From the NCBI GenBank assembly GCA_013140465.1, contig JABFST010000436.1, positions 1 to 10,037 on the forward strand: a stretch of DNA of 10,037 bases, read 5' to 3'. Position 1 is the first letter of the stretch; every line of letters begins with the position of its first letter. Below the pieces are notes generated by a model that saw nothing but the letters and a program-made list of their open reading frames with translations, had not been told where the DNA came from and made no database searches. This document shows positions 7,166 through 10,037 of the stretch, piece by piece. This DNA is from Methylococcaceae bacterium (lineage in GTDB: Bacteria > Pseudomonadota > Gammaproteobacteria > Methylococcales > Methylomonadaceae). The position numbers and the translations under genes are program-made.

Positions 7166-8481
7166 AGGGGGATGCTCGCGGTAATGCTCATCCCTTGTTG
7201 GGGTTGGCTTTGAATGGTCAACTGACCGCCCAGGCTATGCACCCGTGCACGCATCCCGCGCAAGCCAAAGCCGCTGTTAAGCTGGTTTTTGGCACAGCCT
7301 AAACCATTGTCGGTGACTTGCAGCAGCAAGGTTTTATGCTGCGCTGCAGGGATGATTTCCAGCTTAATCAGGGCTTGTTGGGCGTGGGCATGGCGGATAA
7401 TGTTAGTCAGGCATTCTTGCACAACCCTAAACAGTTGGATGGTGATTTTAAGGTCTAAGCCATCGACCTCATCAGGGCAGTCTATGCGCAAGTTTAAAGC
7501 CGGGTTGCGGCTGGCCCAATGGTTGCGCAAATCTTCTAGCGTGGCTTTTAGGCCCAGTTCGGTCAATACCAGGGGATGCAACTGGTGCATCATGGACCGC
7601 ACGACCTGCATCAGATGGTCGCACACGCTGATAATAGGGCCGGTGTTGACGGGGTTGCCCGCCGCTTGGGTGCGCTCTGCCGTGGCCGCCATGACTTTAA
7701 TCGCGGTTAGGGATTGCCCCAGTTCGTCATGTAGCTCCTGCGACAAGCGTTGCCGCTCGTCTTCTTGTATTGCCAACGAATGGTGGGTTAAGGCGCGGTT
7801 TTCTTGTTGGCTAGCCGCCAGCTCAGCGGTCATGTGGTTGATGGCTTTGGCAATGTTGTCGTAGTCTTCTATAGCAAATTCGGGTAGTTTTTGCTGATAA
7901 TCACCCGTCTCGATAATTTTTAACGCATTCACAATCACGGCAATTGATTTAAGGGCTTTGTTAAAAGCCAGCGTAACCGCCAAAAAACTAAAGGCCGTCA
8001 ACAGCAACAACGAGCCAAAAAAACCGATGCTCTCTTCCCATACTTCGGTGATTTCATCTAAAGGATTGGCTTGGATCATCAGCACCAATTGCTTGCCATC
8101 TTTGGTGGTGATGGGGTATTCGGCCTTGGCCTGACGCCCTTCAACCAAACGGATAAACCAGTGCGGCGGCTGTTCCTGCGAGTCATGCGGTTGGTTTTTG
8201 TGGGCTAAGCTGATGATGTCGCCAGCAGGCATTTTAAGCTGGATGCTTAAATGCCGCGTTTCTTTAAGGGCGTTAAATTGGGGTAGCCAATCGGTTTCAG
8301 AGCGGCTGGGCGAGGCTTGCGACAGCCCAAACGTCATCAACTGCACTGCTAGGTTAATCGACGAATCGACTTCCTTATCAACCGCAATCCGCGCCTGCCA
8401 GATTGCCAAAGACCCGCCCAGCAACAATATACACAAAGAGGATAAAATAATTCGGATGTTGATCTGGTATCGTAGGCTCAT
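7162..8481 (-). CDS. NarX/UhpB-type sensor histidine kinase (HisKA_3)
   Basis: A 439-residue inner-membrane kinase and partner of the following response regulator. TM1 is about residues 10-30 and TM2 about 152-173. Between them is a periplasmic sensor region of about 120 residues that I do not recognise. A HAMP-like linker follows (about 174-226). The dimerisation and phosphotransfer motif is DERQRLSQELHDELGQSL with H251 as the phosphorylated residue, as in the NarX/DegS class. The ATPase domain shows the N box (QECLTNIIRHAHA, N360), DNGLG (391-395) and GFGLRGMRARV (from 404). All catalytic motifs are intact. The ATG at 8481 is the first possible start because an in-frame TAA lies two codons before it. 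The ribosome-binding site is poor, and a TATAAT just upstream suggests a very short leader. The signal sensed is unknown. Confidence 0.93.
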   Translation of the reverse strand: MSLRYQINIRIILSSLCILLLGGSLAIWQARIAVDKEVDSSINLAVQLMTFGLSQASPSRSETDWLPQFNALKETRHLSIQLKMPAGDIISLAHKNQPHDSQEQPPHWFIRLVEGRQAKAEYPITTKDGKQLVLMIQANPLDEITEVWEESIGFFGSLLLLTAFSFLAVTLAFNKALKSIAVIVNALKIIETGDYQQKLPEFAIEDYDNIAKAINHMTAELAASQQENRALTHHSLAIQEDERQRLSQELHDELGQSLTAIKVMAATAERTQAAGNPVNTGPIISVCDHLMQVVRSMMHQLHPLVLTELGLKATLEDLRNHWASRNPALNLRIDCPDEVDGLDLKITIQLFRVVQECLTNIIRHAHAQQALIKLEIIPAAQHKTLLLQVTDNGLGCAKNQLNSGFGLRGMRARVHSLGGQLTIQSQPQQGMSITASIPL

Positions 8482-8496
8482 GTCTTAGTGTCTGTC

Positions 8497-8531
8497 ATTA
8501 TAGGGGTTGCCGAAAACCTTGCCGGGCAAGG
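8497..8531 (-). promoter_or_regulatory. Possible promoter and operator of the kinase-regulator operon
   Basis: A perfect TATAAT (8502 to 8497) lies 16 bp before the kinase start. No good -35 box is present at the normal distance. Instead an inverted repeat, CCTTGC-CGG-GCAAGG (8517-8531), lies where the -35 region would be. This is compatible with a promoter whose use depends on a bound regulator, or with a hairpin of unrelated purpose. If transcription starts about seven bases after the -10 box, the leader would be only about ten bases. Confidence 0.4.
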
Positions 8532-8917
8532 CTGACGGGCTTAGCCGCCATTATTCATGGATAAAAAACCATCCGCTATAGGAAAAATTCATTTTTATTG
8601 TCCGGCTGTCTTTGCCCCTATCACAATCGTGCATTTTAACTTGACAACGAAGGCTTGCTTACTCTTGTAAAATCGCCAGCCACTTGCCACAATCCGCCCG
8701 CGCCCGACCAGCACCCCAAAAATCGCCGAGAACGCTATTAAAATATATTAATTATCAACACTATAAAAAAACTGCCGCGCAACTACGCAACAACGTACGC
8801 ACATTGGCTTACAAATAGGCCGCGACAAAATACGCGCACCCATCGGTCATATTTTGGCTATGCCTATTGTGCGCCACTCCGTCATTAAAATGTTTTTTGC
8901 CCTATTTACATTTTTAG
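8532..8917. other. Intergenic region with no supported gene
   Basis: The divergent space between the kinase operon and csp. It contains a TTGACA at 8641-8646 on the plus strand followed by TGTAAA at a 19-bp spacing, a weak promoter candidate, and an AT-rich stretch around 8740-8770. A short frame at 8860-8946 would encode a 28-residue hydrophobic peptide, but it lacks a ribosome-binding site and runs over the csp promoter. I see no tRNA, known riboswitch or conserved RNA here. Confidence 0.5.
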
Positions 8918-8926
8918 TGCTACTAT
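8918..8926 (+). promoter_or_regulatory. Extended -10 promoter of csp
   Basis: TGCTACTAT is an extended -10 element (TGn followed by TACTAT). A weak -35 candidate, TTGCCC, lies 18 bp upstream at 8897-8902. Transcription would start near 8933 and give a leader of about 85 nt before the csp ATG. Long structured leaders are typical of cold-shock genes. Confidence 0.55.
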
Positions 8927-8978
8927 TATTTGCAGTTAAAGTTTGAGCCGACTTCTTCCCGGAGCCGGAATTTGTAAA

Positions 8979-9001
8979 GCCAACAAAATTGGCGTTTTTT
9001 T
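8979..9001 (+). terminator. Terminator-like hairpin in the csp leader
   Basis: GCCAA and TTGGC form a stem with loop CAAAA, followed by G and seven T. It ends 17 nt before the csp start codon, so it lies between the likely promoter and the gene. It may be an attenuator or a temperature- or protein-responsive leader element. The stem is short (5 bp), so termination may be partial. Confidence 0.55.
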
Positions 9002-9017
9002 AAGTTAAGAGTGTGAT

Positions 9018-9227
9018 ATGTCAGATCAAGTTGAAGGTACCGTTAAGTGGTTCAATGATGAAAAAGGTTTTGGATTTATTGAACAAGTGGGCGGCAAAGA
9101 CGTTTTTGTCCACCACAGTGCAATTAACGGTTCTGGCCGCAAAACCCTGAAAGAAGGCCAAAAAGTAACGATGGAAGTTACCCAAGGCCAAAAAGGCCCA
9201 CAAGCTGAGAATGTAACCCCCGCGTAA
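9018..9227 (+). CDS. CspA-family cold-shock protein
   Basis: A 69-residue single cold-shock domain, the normal length for the family. The two RNA-binding motifs are clear: RNP1-like KGFGFIE at about residues 17-23 and RNP2-like VFVHHSAI at 30-37, with the typical start [14 protein letters not shown]. Such proteins bind single-stranded RNA and DNA, melt RNA structures, and often affect their own leader. TAAGAG, a few bases upstream of the ATG, is a weak ribosome-binding site. The gene is monocistronic, with its own promoter and terminator. The family has several paralogues in most genomes, so a letter (A, C, D, E) cannot be assigned. Confidence 0.96.
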   Translation: MSDQVEGTVKWFNDEKGFGFIEQVGGKDVFVHHSAINGSGRKTLKEGQKVTMEVTQGQKGPQAENVTPA

Positions 9228-9242
9228 CAAACTCATAAAACA

Positions 9243-9278
9243 GAACCCAAAAGTCCTCTGGGCTTTTGGGTTCTTTTT
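9243..9278 (+). terminator. Intrinsic terminator of csp, probably shared with rlmG
   Basis: GAACCCAAAAG and CTTTTGGGTTC form a perfect 11-bp stem around a 9-nt loop, followed by TTTTT. It starts 15 nt after the csp stop codon. On the minus strand the stem is followed by TGTTTTATG, so it may also terminate the converging rlmG transcript, whose stop codon is 25 bp away. Confidence 0.92.
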
Positions 9279-9302
9279 ATGCGCCCAATTAAGGCAAAAA
9301 TC

Positions 9303-10037
9303 TTAAGCCTTAACCTTTATAACCACAAACTTGGCATTGCTGGCGACTAGCCAATACTGCCCAAACAAGCGTTTGAGTGCGGTCGCATAATTTAAATGCC
9401 TATTCGCCACGATCCACAACTCTCCCCCTGGTTTTAAAGCTTTTTTCGCCTGTGCAAATAAACCCAAGGCAATATGGTCGCCTACCGTGTTGTGCTGATG
9501 AAACGGCGGATTACATAAAATAATATCCGCACACGCCGCCGGAAAAGCCGTCAAACCATCGCCTACATAAAATTCCGCATCGGCGATACCGCCCAAGGCC
9601 CGCTGAAAATTATCCCTAGCCGAAGCCACCGCCATATAAGACTCATCGACAAAATGTAGCTTGGCGTTTGGGTTTTGCGTTGCCGCCATTATCCCCAACA
9701 CGCCATTGCCGCACGCCAAATCGATAATCTCGACTGCGCCTGTGGTGTGGGGCAAATGCTGGAGAAAAAACCGCGCACCTATATCCAGGCTGTCCCTAGA
9801 AAATACATTGGCATGGTTGCTTAGCGTATAAGCCGTGCCTTCTAAGGGATAAGACACCGGATACGGGCTGCTGGCGGGCGGCAAATCGGGGTTGGGGGCC
9901 ACATAAATCAGCCGGGCCTTTTTTTTCGCCAATCCGGTCGTAGTCGGCCCCAGCAAGCGTTCCAACAATGCCCAAATAGCCGACGGCATATTTTTGACCA
10001 TACCCGCCACGATAACTTGGCTGTCCGGGCCTAAACA
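9303..10037 (-). CDS. rlmG: 23S rRNA (guanine-N2)-methyltransferase RlmG (N-terminal part off right edge)
   Basis: RlmG methylates G1835 of 23S rRNA using S-adenosylmethionine. The frame is open to the right edge, giving 244 C-terminal residues; the Escherichia coli enzyme has about 378, so roughly the first third is missing. Visible features are LGPTTTGLAKKKARL at the domain boundary, a Rossmann-type methyltransferase domain with the SAM-binding motif DLACGNGVLG, an acidic residue at the end of strand 2 (FVDES), and the catalytic NPPFHQHNTVGDHIA. The HQ after NPPF favours RlmG over its close relative RsmC. A GTG at 10010 is only an internal codon, because similarity to the family continues upstream of it. 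The gene converges with csp. No odd features are seen. Confidence 0.9.
   Translation of the reverse strand, partial: CLGPDSQVIVAGMVKNMPSAIWALLERLLGPTTTGLAKKKARLIYVAPNPDLPPASSPYPVSYPLEGTAYTLSNHANVFSRDSLDIGARFFLQHLPHTTGAVEIIDLACGNGVLGIMAATQNPNAKLHFVDESYMAVASARDNFQRALGGIADAEFYVGDGLTAFPAACADIILCNPPFHQHNTVGDHIALGLFAQAKKALKPGGELWIVANRHLNYATALKRLFGQYWLVASNAKFVVIKVKA

Noticed and set aside
8517..8600. Riboswitch between kinase and csp
   Set aside because: Several short inverted repeats are present, but I could not match them to any conserved riboswitch core such as the cyclic-di-GMP class.
8641..8671. Plus-strand promoter for a separate small RNA (TTGACA with TGTAAA)
   Set aside because: The -35 is perfect but the 19-bp spacing and poor -10 make it weak, and no terminator follows before the csp promoter.
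8860..8946. 28-residue hydrophobic small protein (starts MPIVRHSVIK)
   Set aside because: No ribosome-binding site, AT-rich sequence easily gives hydrophobic codons, and the frame overlaps the extended -10 promoter of csp.
9303..10010. Complete methyltransferase gene starting at the GTG at 10010
   Set aside because: The open frame and family-like sequence continue to the window edge, so this is an internal codon of a longer rlmG.

Overview
The window looks like a gammaproteobacterial chromosome. The right-hand partial gene closely resembles RlmG, and next to it is a CspA-family gene. A large exported multihaem cytochrome c beside a NarL-type two-component system would suit a metal- or redox-active aquatic proteobacterium. 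A methanotroph of the Methylococcales is my guess, but nothing in the sequence proves it.

Layout, left to right. (1) Positions 1-1728, minus strand: a group II intron cut by the left edge. Its 5' RNA domains (1728 to 1211) are followed by its reverse transcriptase/maturase (1210 to beyond base 1). (2) Positions 1729-2479: a repeat array built on GACCCCGTCTTTT (16 copies), broken by a second, 309-nt copy of the intron's 5' end (1899-2207). The intron sits inside this array. Its EBS1 loop (TAAGGCC) is exactly complementary to the repeat sequence abutting the 5' splice site (GGCCTTA), so the array is also the intron's target. A tandem duplication of about 480 bp explains the partial second copy. 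(3) Positions 2521-6264, minus strand: a 1215-residue exported multihaem cytochrome c with a PKD-like domain, eight CxxCH sites and one CxxHH site, closed by a strong intrinsic terminator. (4) Positions 6265-6514: a gap holding the cytochrome's ribosome-binding site, a sigma-54-like promoter candidate and a 14-bp perfect inverted repeat. (5) Positions 6515-8481, minus strand: a NarX-like sensor kinase and a NarL-like response regulator, with stop and start overlapping as ATGA. (6) Positions 8482-9017: a divergent regulatory region. (7) Positions 9018-9227, plus strand: a cold-shock protein whose leader contains a terminator-like hairpin. (8) Positions 9303 to the right edge, minus strand: the C-terminal two thirds of RlmG, converging on csp across a shared hairpin terminator.

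How the genes may work together: kinase, regulator and cytochrome lie in the same direction, so the simplest idea is that the two-component system senses a periplasmic or redox signal and controls the cytochrome. This is inference from position only. The most unusual region is 1-2479, where a retroelement, its repeated target and a partial self-duplication are interleaved.
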